The notes under the pieces: generated by a model | Seen by the model: the letters and a program-made list of their open reading frames with translations, nothing else | Told to the model about the DNA's origin: nothing | Databases searched by the model: none | In this document: piece by piece, positions 53,301 through 62,585 of the stretch | Layout: each line of letters opens with the position of its first letter | Position numbering within the stretch: the first letter of the stretch is position 1 | Translations under genes and position numbers: made by a program | Source: Croceibacterium ferulae | Lineage (GTDB): Bacteria; Pseudomonadota; Alphaproteobacteria; Sphingomonadales; Sphingomonadaceae | DNA length: 64,000 bases | Assembly (NCBI RefSeq): GCF_003660445.1 | Contig: NZ_QZVQ01000009.1 | Location: 1 to 64,000 of the forward strand | Reading direction: 5' to 3'

Positions 53301-53337
53301 CATCTGGCGCTTCAGCCTGCCCAAGGACGCACTGTGA
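50311..53337 (+). CDS. glgE: Alpha-1,4-glucan:maltose-1-phosphate maltosyltransferase with an extra N-terminal domain
   Basis: 1008 residues from a TTG start with GGGAG seven bases before it. The C-terminal two thirds is GlgE: a beta-sandwich domain (residues ~350-460), then a GH13 barrel with GTANRKGPNNTLTPGPDD, nucleophile D731 in FRVDNPH, acid/base E760 in SEAFTRP, and D818 in NTPDINP. It adds maltosyl units from maltose-1-phosphate to linear alpha-glucan. Residues 1 to ~340 are additional: they keep the shape of a GH13 barrel (QADPGRFAHDHPL, DYLVTSLGWWDGAAPWLLEEL) but lack catalytic acids. First of six overlapping genes; the next gene's GTG overlaps its stop. Confidence 0.93.
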   Translation: MPAAPLQIVRAFDRIQSEAGVAGQAVGSGADGWIIDLPSLSSPETDRAVRDWAAAASKAGARLILQADPGRFAHDHPLVAANPNAFALRSDGAGSGGVVDPRKPMPLTGEARARFRDPARQAIFADMLAKRLAELAAAGLAGMRLAAGSLPPALFAALRQQLAQAAPGFLFIAGPAGGDRAGLLALGETGCDYLVTSLGWWDGAAPWLLEELNTLSRAGQLLHELPADTSADQLALAQALGGGVILPAGSEWAVQPGTDALTGPLLRLSSGADPVLALLRTDGADLRMAERAELILVNGGAGEQVVTPALLSAAGARFTAGMAPVTLAAAEVRRVALSAAEPIVAQPPRTDPAALAAMPRLVLEAIEPVVDGGAFAAKRVAGEEVTVTATLFGDGHEQLAAELLWRTSDAAEWQRVPMEQLPNDRWRARFPLTRMGRHVFAVEGWLDRWGGFRRDFRKKVDAGVAQPVDHAEGRVIVAEAIARMQGTVQKQLAGLLPRLEKANEADSVTLLLSDELAQLMATADDRPFRITSAPALVDAERVEAGFSSWYEIFPRSITDDKARHGTFADVIGILPHVRDMGFDTLYFPPIHPIGTANRKGPNNTLTPGPDDVGSPYAIGSPDGGHDALHPELGTFADFRKLVAAAHDHGLEIALDFAIQCSPDHPWLKEHPGWFAWRPDGSMKYAENPPKKYQDIVNVDFYAPDAIPGLWVALRDVILLWVAEGVKTFRVDNPHTKTLPFWEWMIGEVRSLHPEVIFLSEAFTRPTMMYRLAKVGFSQSYTYFTWRDRKAELIEYIEELTTTAPKEFYRPHFFVNTPDINPHFLQTGGRPAHRIRAVLAATLSGLWGVYSGFELCDAAPLGPGKEEYLDSEKYEIRPYQARRPGDIVDDVTLLNRLRRAHPALQTHLNTRFYAADDEHIIWYGKPAPNSGDQLTEMIMVMVNMDPHNAHGCTYEVPLWQFGLPDHGTIAVEDLAHGNSFHLHGKSQTITLTPDEPYRIWRFSLPKDAL

Positions 53338-56300
53338 CCGAAACCGCTCCCTCCGCCACCAGCACCAGCGCGACCTTCATCGACCCGGCGGACGATCCGC
53401 AGTGGTACAAGGATGCGGTCATCTACCAGCTGCACGTCAAGTCGTTCTTCGACGCGAACAATGACGGGATCGGCGATTTCGCCGGGCTGATGGAGAAGCT
53501 GGACTACGTCGCCGACCTTGGCGTCACGGCAATCTGGCTGCTGCCCTTCTATCCCAGCCCGCGCCGCGATGACGGCTACGACATCGCCGAATATCGCGAC
53601 GTTTCGCCCGATTACGGCACGATCGAGGAACTGCGCGCGCTGATCGACGCGGCGCATGATCGCGGCATCCGCGTCATCACGGAACTGGTGATCAACCACA
53701 CCAGCGACCAGCACCCCTGGTTCCAGGCCGCGCGCAAGGCGCCGCCGGGCAGCCCGGAGCGGGACTTCTATGTCTGGTCGGATGACGACAAGCTTTATTC
53801 CGGCACGCGCATCATCTTCCTGGACACGGAAAAGTCCAACTGGACCTGGGACGAGGAGGCCGGCGCCTATTTCTGGCACCGGTTCTATTCCCACCAGCCG
53901 GACCTGAACTTCGACAATCCGGCCGTGCTGCAGGAGGTGCTGGACGTCATGCACTTCTGGCTGGACGCCGGAATCGACGGATTGCGGCTGGACGCGATCC
54001 CCTACCTGATCGAGCGGGACGGCACCTCCAACGAGAACCTGTCGGAGACGCACGACGTCCTGAAGAAGATCCGCGCCGATCTGGACCAGCATTACCCAGG
54101 CCGCATGCTGCTGGCCGAAGCGAACATGTGGCCGGAAGACACGCAGCAATATTTCGGCGCCCGGACCGACGTGACAGAGGAATGCCATATGGCGTTCCAC
54201 TTCCCGCTGATGCCGCGCATGTACATGGCGGTGGCGCAGGAGGACCGCTTCCCCATCACCGACATCATGCGCCAGACGCCCGACATTCCGGAAGATGCGC
54301 AATGGGCGATCTTCCTGCGCAACCATGACGAGCTGACGCTGGAAATGGTCACCGATGCGGAGCGGGACTACCTCTGGAACACCTACGCCGCCGACCGCCG
54401 CGCGCGTATCAATCTGGGCATTCGCCGCCGTCTCGCGCCCTTGATGGAGCGGGACCGGCGCCGGATCGAGCTGATGAACGCGCTGCTGCTGACCATGCCC
54501 GGCACCCCGGTGCTGTATTATGGCGACGAGATCGGCATGGGCGACAACATCTTCCTGGGCGACCGGGACGGTGTGCGCACGCCGATGCAATGGTCGCCCG
54601 ACCGCAATGGCGGCTTCTCCAAGGCCGATCCCGCCACGCTGACGCTGCCGGCGATCCAGGATCCGCTCTATGGCTATGCCGCGGTGAATGTGGAGGCGCA
54701 GGAGCGGGACCGGCATTCGCTGCTCAACTGGGTCAAGCGGGCGCTGGCCGTGCGGCGCCGGTATCAGGCGTTCGGGCGCGGGCAGCAGACCTTCCTGCGG
54801 CCGGCCAACCGCCGTATCCTGGCCTATCTGCGCACGTTTGAAGGTGCGAACGGGACGGAGACGATCCTGTGCGTGGCGAACCTCAGCCGCAACGCGCAGG
54901 CGGTGGAGCTGGACCTGCACGATTATGAAGGCTTCACCCCGGTCGAGCTGACCGGCGGCGAGGCATTTCCGGGCATCGGCCAACTGCCTTACCTGCTGAC
55001 GCTGCCGCCCTATGGCTTCCTGTGGTTCGAACTGGCGCGCGGCGATGCGCCCGCCTGGGCCAGCGCGGCGCCCTCGCTGGACAGCGAACGGCACACCTTC
55101 GTGCTGCGGCCGGAGCTGGCCGACGTTGCGCGGGGCACGAACCGTGCCGTGCTGGAAAACGACCTGCTGCCGGCCTATGTCGGGCAGCGGCGCTGGTTCG
55201 GCGGCAAGGATAGCGGCGTGGAGGCGGTGCGCCTGCTGCGCACCACGCCGCTGCCCGGCGCCGACGATCTGCTGCTGGGTGAGTTCGCGGTCACCAGCGG
55301 GGGTGAGGAGGCGGTCTATACGCTGCCGCTGGGCATTGCCTGGGAAGGCGAGCGGTCCGGTCCCTTCGCCAGCAACCTGGCGCTGGCGCGGGTGCGGCGC
55401 GGGCGCAATGTCGGCCTGCTGACCGATGGCTTCTCCACGATGGGCTTCCCGCAAAGCGTGCTGGCCGCCATGCGCGACGGCGTGACAGTACCCGCTGATG
55501 GCGGCGAACTGCGCTTTGCCGCGACGCCCGCCTTCGACCTGGAGCCGGAGGGCGAGCCCGAATGGCTCTCGGCCGAACAGTCCAACTCCACCGTGATCAT
55601 CGGCCAGCAGGCGGTGCTGAAGCTGCTGCGCAAGCTGGCGCCGGGCGTGCATCCCGATGCGGAGATGGCCCGCTATCTGGGGGAGAACGGCTTCGCCAAT
55701 GTGCCCGCAGTGCTGGGCACGGTGACCCGCGTGGATGAAGGCGGCGAGGAAACGCTGCTGATGATCGCGCAGGCCTTTGTCTACAATCAGGGCGATGGCT
55801 GGCAGTGGACGCTGCACGCGCTGGAGCGGCTGTCGACCGATACGGACTGGAGCTTCTCCAATTACGAGAACTTCGCCGCCAATCTGGGCCGTCGTCTGGC
55901 GGAGATGCACGCAGTGCTGGCGAAGCCGACCGATAATCCCGACTTCGCGCCCGAGCAGATGGGTGCCGACGATGCGCAGGAACTGGGCAAGCGGGTCGCG
56001 GCCGAGGTGGCGCAGGCGATCGGGCGGCTGGCGGATGCCGACCTGCCGGAGGATGTGGCAAAGGATGCCGGCTGGCTGGCCGACAATCAGGCCGCCATCA
56101 CCAGCGCCATCGCCGATCTGGCGAAGCAGGCCGAAGGGCAGCAGCGCACCCGCATCCATGGCGACCTGCATCTGGGGCAGGTGCTGATGACCGGGCACGA
56201 CGTGATGATCATCGACTTCGAAGGCGAGCCCGCCCGGCCGCTGCACGAACGCCGCGCCAAGGACCTGCCGGCGCGCGATGTCGCCGGGATGCTGCGGTCC

Positions 56301-56588
56301 TTCGACTATGCCGCCGCGGTCGCCGCCACCAACCGTCCGGCTGCGTCCGAAAGCCTGGAGGAACGCGCGGGTGAGGGGGCGGAAATGTTCCGCCGCCGTG
56401 CGATCGAGGCCTTCCTGGAAGGCTATCACGGCACGGAGGAGCGCGATCCCCTGATGCTGCTCTTCGTGCTGGAAAAGGCTGCCTACGAAATCGGCTACGA
56501 GGCGGCGAACCGCCCCGACTGGATCGGCGTGCCCGCCGGCGGACTGGCGCAGGCAGCGCGTGACTTGCTGCGGGAGAATGGTGAATGA
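53334..56588 (+). CDS. treS: Trehalose synthase fused to maltokinase (TreS-Mak)
   Basis: 1084 residues from GTG 53334, overlapping the glgE stop by four bases (GTGA). The TreS half (about 1-560) is a GH13 enzyme: nucleophile D220 in [10 protein letters not shown]262 in LLAEANMW, D332 in RNHDELT. It interconverts maltose and trehalose. The C-terminal half (about 620-1080) is the kinase-like maltokinase with HGDLHLGQ at residue 942 and [10 protein letters not shown], which uses ATP to make maltose-1-phosphate for GlgE. The fusion joins the two steps that make the GlgE substrate. The glgB ATG overlaps its stop. Confidence 0.95.
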   Translation: MTETAPSATSTSATFIDPADDPQWYKDAVIYQLHVKSFFDANNDGIGDFAGLMEKLDYVADLGVTAIWLLPFYPSPRRDDGYDIAEYRDVSPDYGTIEELRALIDAAHDRGIRVITELVINHTSDQHPWFQAARKAPPGSPERDFYVWSDDDKLYSGTRIIFLDTEKSNWTWDEEAGAYFWHRFYSHQPDLNFDNPAVLQEVLDVMHFWLDAGIDGLRLDAIPYLIERDGTSNENLSETHDVLKKIRADLDQHYPGRMLLAEANMWPEDTQQYFGARTDVTEECHMAFHFPLMPRMYMAVAQEDRFPITDIMRQTPDIPEDAQWAIFLRNHDELTLEMVTDAERDYLWNTYAADRRARINLGIRRRLAPLMERDRRRIELMNALLLTMPGTPVLYYGDEIGMGDNIFLGDRDGVRTPMQWSPDRNGGFSKADPATLTLPAIQDPLYGYAAVNVEAQERDRHSLLNWVKRALAVRRRYQAFGRGQQTFLRPANRRILAYLRTFEGANGTETILCVANLSRNAQAVELDLHDYEGFTPVELTGGEAFPGIGQLPYLLTLPPYGFLWFELARGDAPAWASAAPSLDSERHTFVLRPELADVARGTNRAVLENDLLPAYVGQRRWFGGKDSGVEAVRLLRTTPLPGADDLLLGEFAVTSGGEEAVYTLPLGIAWEGERSGPFASNLALARVRRGRNVGLLTDGFSTMGFPQSVLAAMRDGVTVPADGGELRFAATPAFDLEPEGEPEWLSAEQSNSTVIIGQQAVLKLLRKLAPGVHPDAEMARYLGENGFANVPAVLGTVTRVDEGGEETLLMIAQAFVYNQGDGWQWTLHALERLSTDTDWSFSNYENFAANLGRRLAEMHAVLAKPTDNPDFAPEQMGADDAQELGKRVAAEVAQAIGRLADADLPEDVAKDAGWLADNQAAITSAIADLAKQAEGQQRTRIHGDLHLGQVLMTGHDVMIIDFEGEPARPLHERRAKDLPARDVAGMLRSFDYAAAVAATNRPAASESLEERAGEGAEMFRRRAIEAFLEGYHGTEERDPLMLLFVLEKAAYEIGYEAANRPDWIGVPAGGLAQAARDLLRENGE

Positions 56589-58759
56589 CCGATATGCTGC
56601 CCGCCGCTGCCGCCGCCATGCTGGAAGGCCGGCTGGACGATCCGTTCGCCTTCCTGGGCGCACACCGCGATGGTGAGCGCCTGACGGTGCGCACCTTCCA
56701 GCCCGGCGCGGTCAGCGTGGAGGCGGTGCAGGGCCGCAAGGCCTGCCCGCTGGAGGAGGCCGCGCCCGGCCTGTTCAGCGGCGCGTTGGCGAGTGACGGC
56801 GCCTACCTGCTGCGCATCACCTGGCCGGACGGCACGGTGCAGGAGACGGAAGACCCCTACGCCTTCGGCATGGTGCTGTCCGACTTCGACCTGCATCTGT
56901 TCGCCGAAGGGCGACACTTCGATCTGGCCCGCGTGTTCGGCGCGCAGCCGATGACCCTGGACGGTGTCAGTGGTGTCAACTTCGCCGTCTGGGCGCCGAA
57001 CGCTCGCCGCGTCAGCGCGGTGGGCGACTGGAACAGCTGGGACGGCCGCCGCCACCCGATGCGCGCGCGCCATCCCACCGGCGTGTGGGAACTGTTCGTG
57101 CCGCGCCTTGCCCCCGGCGAACGCTACAAGTTCGAGATCGCGGGCGCGGATGGTTCGGTCGTGCAGAAGGCCGATCCGCTCGCCCGCGCCACCGAAGTGC
57201 CGCCGGGCACCGCCTCCATCGTGGCGGCAGTGCCCGATTTCCAGTGGACCGACAGCGACTGGATGGAAGAACGCGGCCGGCGGCAGGCGCCCGATGCGCC
57301 GGTCAGCGTGTACGAGGTCCATGCCGGATCGTGGATGCGCACCGAAGGGGAAAGCGGCGACACGCTGGATTGGGCTGGAATGGCCGAGCGGCTGGTCCCC
57401 TATGTGGCAGGCATGGGCTTCACCCATGTGGAGCTCCTGCCGATCATGGAGCATCCCTTCGGCGGATCCTGGGGCTATCAGCCGCTGGGCCAGTTCGCGC
57501 CGTCGGCCCGTTTCGGCACGCCGGAGGATTTCGCCCGCTTCGTGGATGCCTGCCACCGGGCGGGCGTGGGCGTGATCCTGGACTGGGTGCCGGCCCATTT
57601 CCCGACCGATGCGCACGGCCTGGCGATGTTCGATGGCACTCCGCTATATGAACATGCCGACCCGCGGGAGGGATTTCATCAGGACTGGAACACCCTGATC
57701 TACAATCTGGGCCGCAACGAGGTGTCGGGCTTCCTGCTGGCGAGCGCCATCTGGTGGCTGGAAACCTTCCATGTGGACGGGCTGCGCGTCGATGCGGTCG
57801 CATCCATGCTGTATCGCGACTACAGCCGCAATCACGGCGAATGGGTGCCCAACGTGCATGGCGGGCGGGAGAACCTGGAATCGGTCGCCTTCCTGAAGAC
57901 CATGAACACGCTGGTGGCGGAGCGCTGCCCCGGCGCGATCACCGTGGCGGAGGAAAGCACCGCATGGCCGGGCGTGTCGGCGCCGGTTGCCCATGGCGGG
58001 CTGGGCTTCAACTACAAGTGGAACATGGGCTGGATGCACGACACGCTCCAGTACATCGAGCGGGATCCCATGTACCGCAAGTGGCATCATGGGGAGCTGA
58101 GCTTCCCGATGGTCTATGCCTATGCCGAAAAGTACGTCCTGCCGATCAGCCATGACGAGGTGGTCCACGGCAAGGGCTCGCTGTGGGACAAGATGCCCGG
58201 CGATCCATGGCGCAAGAGCGCGAACCTGCGCGCCTATCTTGCCTTCATGTGGATGCATCCGGGCAAGAAGCTGCTGTTCATGGGCTGCGAACTGGGTGCG
58301 CCGAAGGAGTGGAACCACGACGCCACGCTGCCTTGGCACCTGCTGGACGAGCCCGATCATGCAGGCATCCAGACCTTGGTGCGCGACCTGAACCGGCTTT
58401 ATGCAGCCGAGCCGGCTTTGCATAAGTTGGATACGGAACCCGGCGGCTTCTTCTGGCTTGTGCCTGATGATGCACACAACAGCGTGTACGCCTTCGTGAG
58501 GGCAGATGGCGGCGGGGCGCAGATGGCGGTGATCGTCAACATGACGCCCCAGCCGCAACAATCCTATCGCGTGGGCCTGCCGCAGGGGGGCCGTTGGATG
58601 GAAGTTCTGAACACCGATGCCGCGATCTATGGCGGCAGCAACTGGGGCAATGACGGGCAGGTGGTGGCCGACGAAGGCCATGGCTGCCACGGCCAGCCGC
58701 ATTCGGCCTGCGTCAACCTGCCCCCACTGGGCGTCGTCATCCTGAAGGCAGGCGCTTGA
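56585..58759 (+). CDS. glgB: 1,4-alpha-glucan branching enzyme
   Basis: 724 residues; ATG overlaps the treS stop (ATGA). An N-terminal CBM48-type region (residues ~1-220: [25 protein letters not shown]) precedes the GH13 barrel with nucleophile D403 in [10 protein letters not shown], acid/base glutamate in AEEST (E456/E457) and [12 protein letters not shown]. It cuts an alpha-1,4 chain and re-joins it by an alpha-1,6 bond, giving the branches that GlgE extends. Full length and normal motifs. Confidence 0.97.
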   Translation: MTDMLPAAAAAMLEGRLDDPFAFLGAHRDGERLTVRTFQPGAVSVEAVQGRKACPLEEAAPGLFSGALASDGAYLLRITWPDGTVQETEDPYAFGMVLSDFDLHLFAEGRHFDLARVFGAQPMTLDGVSGVNFAVWAPNARRVSAVGDWNSWDGRRHPMRARHPTGVWELFVPRLAPGERYKFEIAGADGSVVQKADPLARATEVPPGTASIVAAVPDFQWTDSDWMEERGRRQAPDAPVSVYEVHAGSWMRTEGESGDTLDWAGMAERLVPYVAGMGFTHVELLPIMEHPFGGSWGYQPLGQFAPSARFGTPEDFARFVDACHRAGVGVILDWVPAHFPTDAHGLAMFDGTPLYEHADPREGFHQDWNTLIYNLGRNEVSGFLLASAIWWLETFHVDGLRVDAVASMLYRDYSRNHGEWVPNVHGGRENLESVAFLKTMNTLVAERCPGAITVAEESTAWPGVSAPVAHGGLGFNYKWNMGWMHDTLQYIERDPMYRKWHHGELSFPMVYAYAEKYVLPISHDEVVHGKGSLWDKMPGDPWRKSANLRAYLAFMWMHPGKKLLFMGCELGAPKEWNHDATLPWHLLDEPDHAGIQTLVRDLNRLYAAEPALHKLDTEPGGFFWLVPDDAHNSVYAFVRADGGGAQMAVIVNMTPQPQQSYRVGLPQGGRWMEVLNTDAAIYGGSNWGNDGQVVADEGHGCHGQPHSACVNLPPLGVVILKAGA

Positions 58760-60882
58760 GCCCGCTGCCGGACCGGCTGCAGCCGGGTTCGCCTTATCCG
58801 CTGGGCGCCACCTTCGACGGTCTCGGCGTCAACTTCGCGGTGTTCTCCGCCAATGCGGACGGAATGGACCTGTGCCTGTTCGATCCGCAGGGCGGCAAGG
58901 AGATCGCCCGCCTGTCGCTGAACGAGTGCACGGACGAGGTGTGGCACGGCTACCTGCCTTATGCCAAGCCGGGCCTGCTGTACGGCTTCCGCGCGCATGG
59001 CCGGTACGAGCCGGAGGCCGGACACCGCTTCAACCCCAACAAGCTGCTGCTCGACCCCTATGCCAAGATGCTGCACGGCGACATCCGTTGGAATGAATCG
59101 CTGCACGGCTATCGCCTGCGCTCCCCCCGCAAGGATCTGAGCTTCGACAAGCGCGACAGCGCGTCCGCGATGCCCAAGGCGGTGGTGACCGCCGACGGGT
59201 TCGACTGGACGGTCGACACCAGGCCCAATGTGCCCTGGTCCGAAACGGTGATCTACGAAGCGCATGTGAAAGGCATGACCCGCCTGCTGGAGGACGTGCC
59301 CCGGCGTGAACGTGGCACCTATGGCGCGCTGGCCCATCCCACCGTGATCGATCACCTGAAGCGGATCGGCGTCACCACGCTGGAACTGCTGCCGATCCAT
59401 GCCTTCGCGCAGGACCAGCGGCTGCAGGAGGCGGGCCTCGCCAATTACTGGGGCTACAACACGCTGGGCTTCTTCGCGCCGGAGCGCCGCTACATGGCGG
59501 GCGGCAGCGGCGACGAGCTGCGCATCGCCATCCGCCGGCTGCATGCCGCCGGGATCGAGGTGATCCTGGACGTGGTGTACAACCACACGGCCGAAGGCAG
59601 CGAGCTGGGACCGACCCTGTCCTTCCGCGGGCTGGACAATGCCACCTATTACCGGCTGGTGCAGGATCAGCCGCGGTATTGCGTCAACGATACCGGCACC
59701 GGCAACACGCTGGACCTCAGCCACCCGCGCGTGATCCAGATGGTGGCGGATTCGCTGCGCTACTGGGCGCAGAGCTATCATGTGGACGGCTTCCGCTTCG
59801 ACCTGGGCGTGACGCTGGGGCGCGACGGCAACAATGGCTTCGACCCGCGCAGCGGGTTCTTCGACGTGTTGCGGCAGGATCCGGTGCTGAGCCAGCTGAA
59901 GCTGATCAGCGAGCCGTGGGACATCGGGCCGGGCGGCTACCAGCTGGGCAACCACCCGGCAGGGTTCGCTGAATGGAACGACAAGTTCCGCGATGTGACG
60001 CGCAGCTACTGGAACGGCGCGCCCGGCACCCGGCCCGAATTCGCCAACCGCATCGCCGGCAGCGCCGACCTGTTCGACCGCCGCGCACGGCGCCCGTGGG
60101 CCAGTGTCAACTTCGTGTCCGCGCATGACGGTTTCACGCTGGCCGATCTCGTCAGCTACAACGACAAGCACAACGAGGCGAACAACGAGGACAACCGCGA
60201 CGGCCATTCCAACAACCATTCTCGCAACTGGGGCGCGGAAGGGCCGACAGACGATCCGGCGATCATCGAACAGCGGGACCGGGTGGCGCGGTCCATGCTG
60301 ACCACCCTGTTTGCTTCGCTCGGCACGCCCATGCTGCTGGGCGGTGACGAGTTCGGCCGCACGCAGCATGGCAACAACAACGCCTACTGCCAGGATAACG
60401 AGCTGAGCTGGTTCGACTGGGACCATCTGCGCAGCGATCGCGGGCAGGCGCTCAGCGATTTCGTCCGCCGGCTGACCGCCGTTCGCCAGCAATATCCTCT
60501 GCTGCGCGCCAGCCACTTCCTGCACGGGGAGGAGGAGATCGCCCCCGGCATGCTCGACATCGACTGGTTCGACGAGCGGGGCGAACACCTGACGGAAGAG
60601 GACTGGCACAATGCCGAAGGGCGCGCGCTGCTGATGCGGCGGGTGCGCCGGCGCGAGGATGGCGTACTGGAAGTCGTGTCCATGCTGATGAACGGATCGG
60701 ACGACGCGCTGACCTTCAACCTGCCGGCGCCATCGCGGGAGCGGCGGCTGGTGATCGACAGCGCCGATCCCACCGCACCGGAGCGGGTGATCGAGGACAC
60801 GGTCGAGGTGCAGGCCCATGCGGTGGTGCTGATCGTAGGCACCGAGAAGCAGGATGGCACCGATCCGGACGGCGGAGAGTGA
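58756..60882 (+). CDS. glgX: Glycogen debranching enzyme (GlgX, isoamylase type)
   Basis: 708 residues. The start is TTG at 58756, overlapping the glgB stop (TTGA); no better ATG matches the family start. A CBM48 domain ([22 protein letters not shown]) is followed by the barrel: HVKGMTRL, D349 in FRFDLGV, E386 in [15 protein letters not shown], and [22 protein letters not shown]. It removes alpha-1,6 branches from glycogen limit dextrins, giving linear malto-oligomers for TreZ-TreY and MalQ. The treZ GTG overlaps its stop. Confidence 0.95.
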   Translation: MSPLPDRLQPGSPYPLGATFDGLGVNFAVFSANADGMDLCLFDPQGGKEIARLSLNECTDEVWHGYLPYAKPGLLYGFRAHGRYEPEAGHRFNPNKLLLDPYAKMLHGDIRWNESLHGYRLRSPRKDLSFDKRDSASAMPKAVVTADGFDWTVDTRPNVPWSETVIYEAHVKGMTRLLEDVPRRERGTYGALAHPTVIDHLKRIGVTTLELLPIHAFAQDQRLQEAGLANYWGYNTLGFFAPERRYMAGGSGDELRIAIRRLHAAGIEVILDVVYNHTAEGSELGPTLSFRGLDNATYYRLVQDQPRYCVNDTGTGNTLDLSHPRVIQMVADSLRYWAQSYHVDGFRFDLGVTLGRDGNNGFDPRSGFFDVLRQDPVLSQLKLISEPWDIGPGGYQLGNHPAGFAEWNDKFRDVTRSYWNGAPGTRPEFANRIAGSADLFDRRARRPWASVNFVSAHDGFTLADLVSYNDKHNEANNEDNRDGHSNNHSRNWGAEGPTDDPAIIEQRDRVARSMLTTLFASLGTPMLLGGDEFGRTQHGNNNAYCQDNELSWFDWDHLRSDRGQALSDFVRRLTAVRQQYPLLRASHFLHGEEEIAPGMLDIDWFDERGEHLTEEDWHNAEGRALLMRRVRRREDGVLEVVSMLMNGSDDALTFNLPAPSRERRLVIDSADPTAPERVIEDTVEVQAHAVVLIVGTEKQDGTDPDGGE

Positions 60883-62585
60883 CGATGCGCTGGGGCCCGG
60901 AACTGCTGGGCGGCGGACGTGCCCGCTTCAACCTGTGGGCGCCTGACCGCGAGGGGGTGTCGCTGGAACTGGATGGCGGCACCGCATTGGCGATGTCGCC
61001 GGCGGGCGAAGGCTGGTTCAGCGTGGAGGCGGATGCTGCCCCCGGTGCGCGATACCGCTTTCGTCTGGACGCCGATCTTGCCGTTCCCGACCCGGCGTCG
61101 CGCCAGCAGGCCGACGGTGTCCATGGCTGGAGCGTGCTGACCGACCCGGAGGAGTACCAGTGGCAGGTTGCCGGCTGGCAGGGCCGGCCGTGGGCGGAGA
61201 CGGTGATCCTGGAGGTGCATGCCGGCGTGCTGGGCGGCTTCGCCGGCGTGGCCGCCACCCTGCCGCAGCTGGCGCAGCAGGGCATCACCGCGGTGCAGCT
61301 GATGCCGGTCGCCGCCTTCGCCGGCACGCGCAACTGGGGTTATGACGGCGTGCTGCCCTATGCCATCGCCGGGGCTTACGGCACGCCGGACGAGCTGAAG
61401 GCGCTGGTGGATGCCGCGCACGAGCTGGGGCTGATGGTGTTCCTGGACGTGGTGTACAATCACTTCGGGCCGGACGGGAACTACCTGGGCGCCTATGCCG
61501 GCGGCTTCTTCGACGAACACGCGCATACCCCCTGGGGCGGCGCGGTGGCGGTCAGCCGGGATCCGGTGCGCGGCTTCTTCATCGACAATGCGCTGATGTG
61601 GCTGGGCGAATACCGGATCGATGGGCTGCGTTTCGATGCGGTCCACGCCATTGCCGACAATGGCTTCCTGGACGACATGGCGCGCGAGATCAGGGCGGCG
61701 CTGCCGGACCGGCATACCCATCTGGTGCTGGAAAACGAGAACAACGATCCCGACCGCCTCGCCCCCGGCCTGTATGACGCGCAGTGGAATGACGACTTCC
61801 ACAATGTGCTGCATGTCATCCTGACGGGTGAAAGCGAAGGCTATTACCAGAGCTTCGCCGACATGCCGACGGAGCGGCTGGCACGATGCCTGGCCGAAGG
61901 CTTCATCTATCAGGGCGAGGTGTGCGGCGAACATGCGCGCGGGGCGCCCAGCGGCCATCTGCCGGCGGGGCGCTTCGTCACCTTCCTGCAGAACCACGAC
62001 CAGGTGGGCAATCGCGCACTGGGCGAACGGCTGCTGAGCCTGGCGGACCCGGCCCGCCTGCGCGCCGCGACCGCGCTGCAGCTGCTGTGCCCGCAGGTGC
62101 CGCTGCTGTTCATGGGGGAGACGGAGGGCAGCACCACGCCCTTCCTGTTCTTCACCGACTTCCATGACGAACTGGCCGATGCCGTGCGGGATGGGCGCCG
62201 CAAGGAATTCGCCCATTTTGCCGCCTTCTCCGACCCGGCGGCGCGCGCAGCCATTCCCGATCCCAACGATCCCGCCACCTTTACCCGCTCCGTGCCCGAA
62301 CCCGGCCCGGATGCCGCCGAGTGGCGCGGCTTCTATGCCGACCTGCTCGCGCTGCGCGCTGCCTATGTGGTGCCGGGGATCGAAGGCGCGCGTTCGGCCG
62401 GTACCGAGGTGCTGGGGGAGGGTGCCATCACCGCCCGCTGGCTGCTGGGCAATGGCTGCACGCTGGGGCTGGCTTTCAATCTGGGTGACGCGACGGTGGC
62501 TTTCCCGGAGATGGAGGGCCGCATCCTGTTCGAACTGGGCGAGGCCGGCGCACCCGCCAGCTTTGCCGCATGGATAGCGCTATGA
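60879..62585 (+). CDS. treZ: Malto-oligosyltrehalose trehalohydrolase
   Basis: 568 residues from GTG 60879 (overlap GTGA with glgX); ATG at 60885 is possible. A short N-terminal beta domain (ARFNLWAPDREGVSLEL) is followed by the GH13 barrel with D253 in LRFDAVHAI, glutamates of VLENENND (E285/E287) and QNHDQVGNRALGERL, the hallmark of TreZ. It frees trehalose from maltooligosyl-trehalose made by TreY. treY is not in the window, but is likely to follow malQ. The malQ ATG overlaps its stop. Confidence 0.95.
   Translation: MTMRWGPELLGGGRARFNLWAPDREGVSLELDGGTALAMSPAGEGWFSVEADAAPGARYRFRLDADLAVPDPASRQQADGVHGWSVLTDPEEYQWQVAGWQGRPWAETVILEVHAGVLGGFAGVAATLPQLAQQGITAVQLMPVAAFAGTRNWGYDGVLPYAIAGAYGTPDELKALVDAAHELGLMVFLDVVYNHFGPDGNYLGAYAGGFFDEHAHTPWGGAVAVSRDPVRGFFIDNALMWLGEYRIDGLRFDAVHAIADNGFLDDMAREIRAALPDRHTHLVLENENNDPDRLAPGLYDAQWNDDFHNVLHVILTGESEGYYQSFADMPTERLARCLAEGFIYQGEVCGEHARGAPSGHLPAGRFVTFLQNHDQVGNRALGERLLSLADPARLRAATALQLLCPQVPLLFMGETEGSTTPFLFFTDFHDELADAVRDGRRKEFAHFAAFSDPAARAAIPDPNDPATFTRSVPEPGPDAAEWRGFYADLLALRAAYVVPGIEGARSAGTEVLGEGAITARWLLGNGCTLGLAFNLGDATVAFPEMEGRILFELGEAGAPASFAAWIAL

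Noticed and set aside
53295-56663. 1122-codon minus-strand frame opposite treS-maltokinase
   Set aside because: Shadow frame; no domain, while the plus-strand fusion has all catalytic residues.
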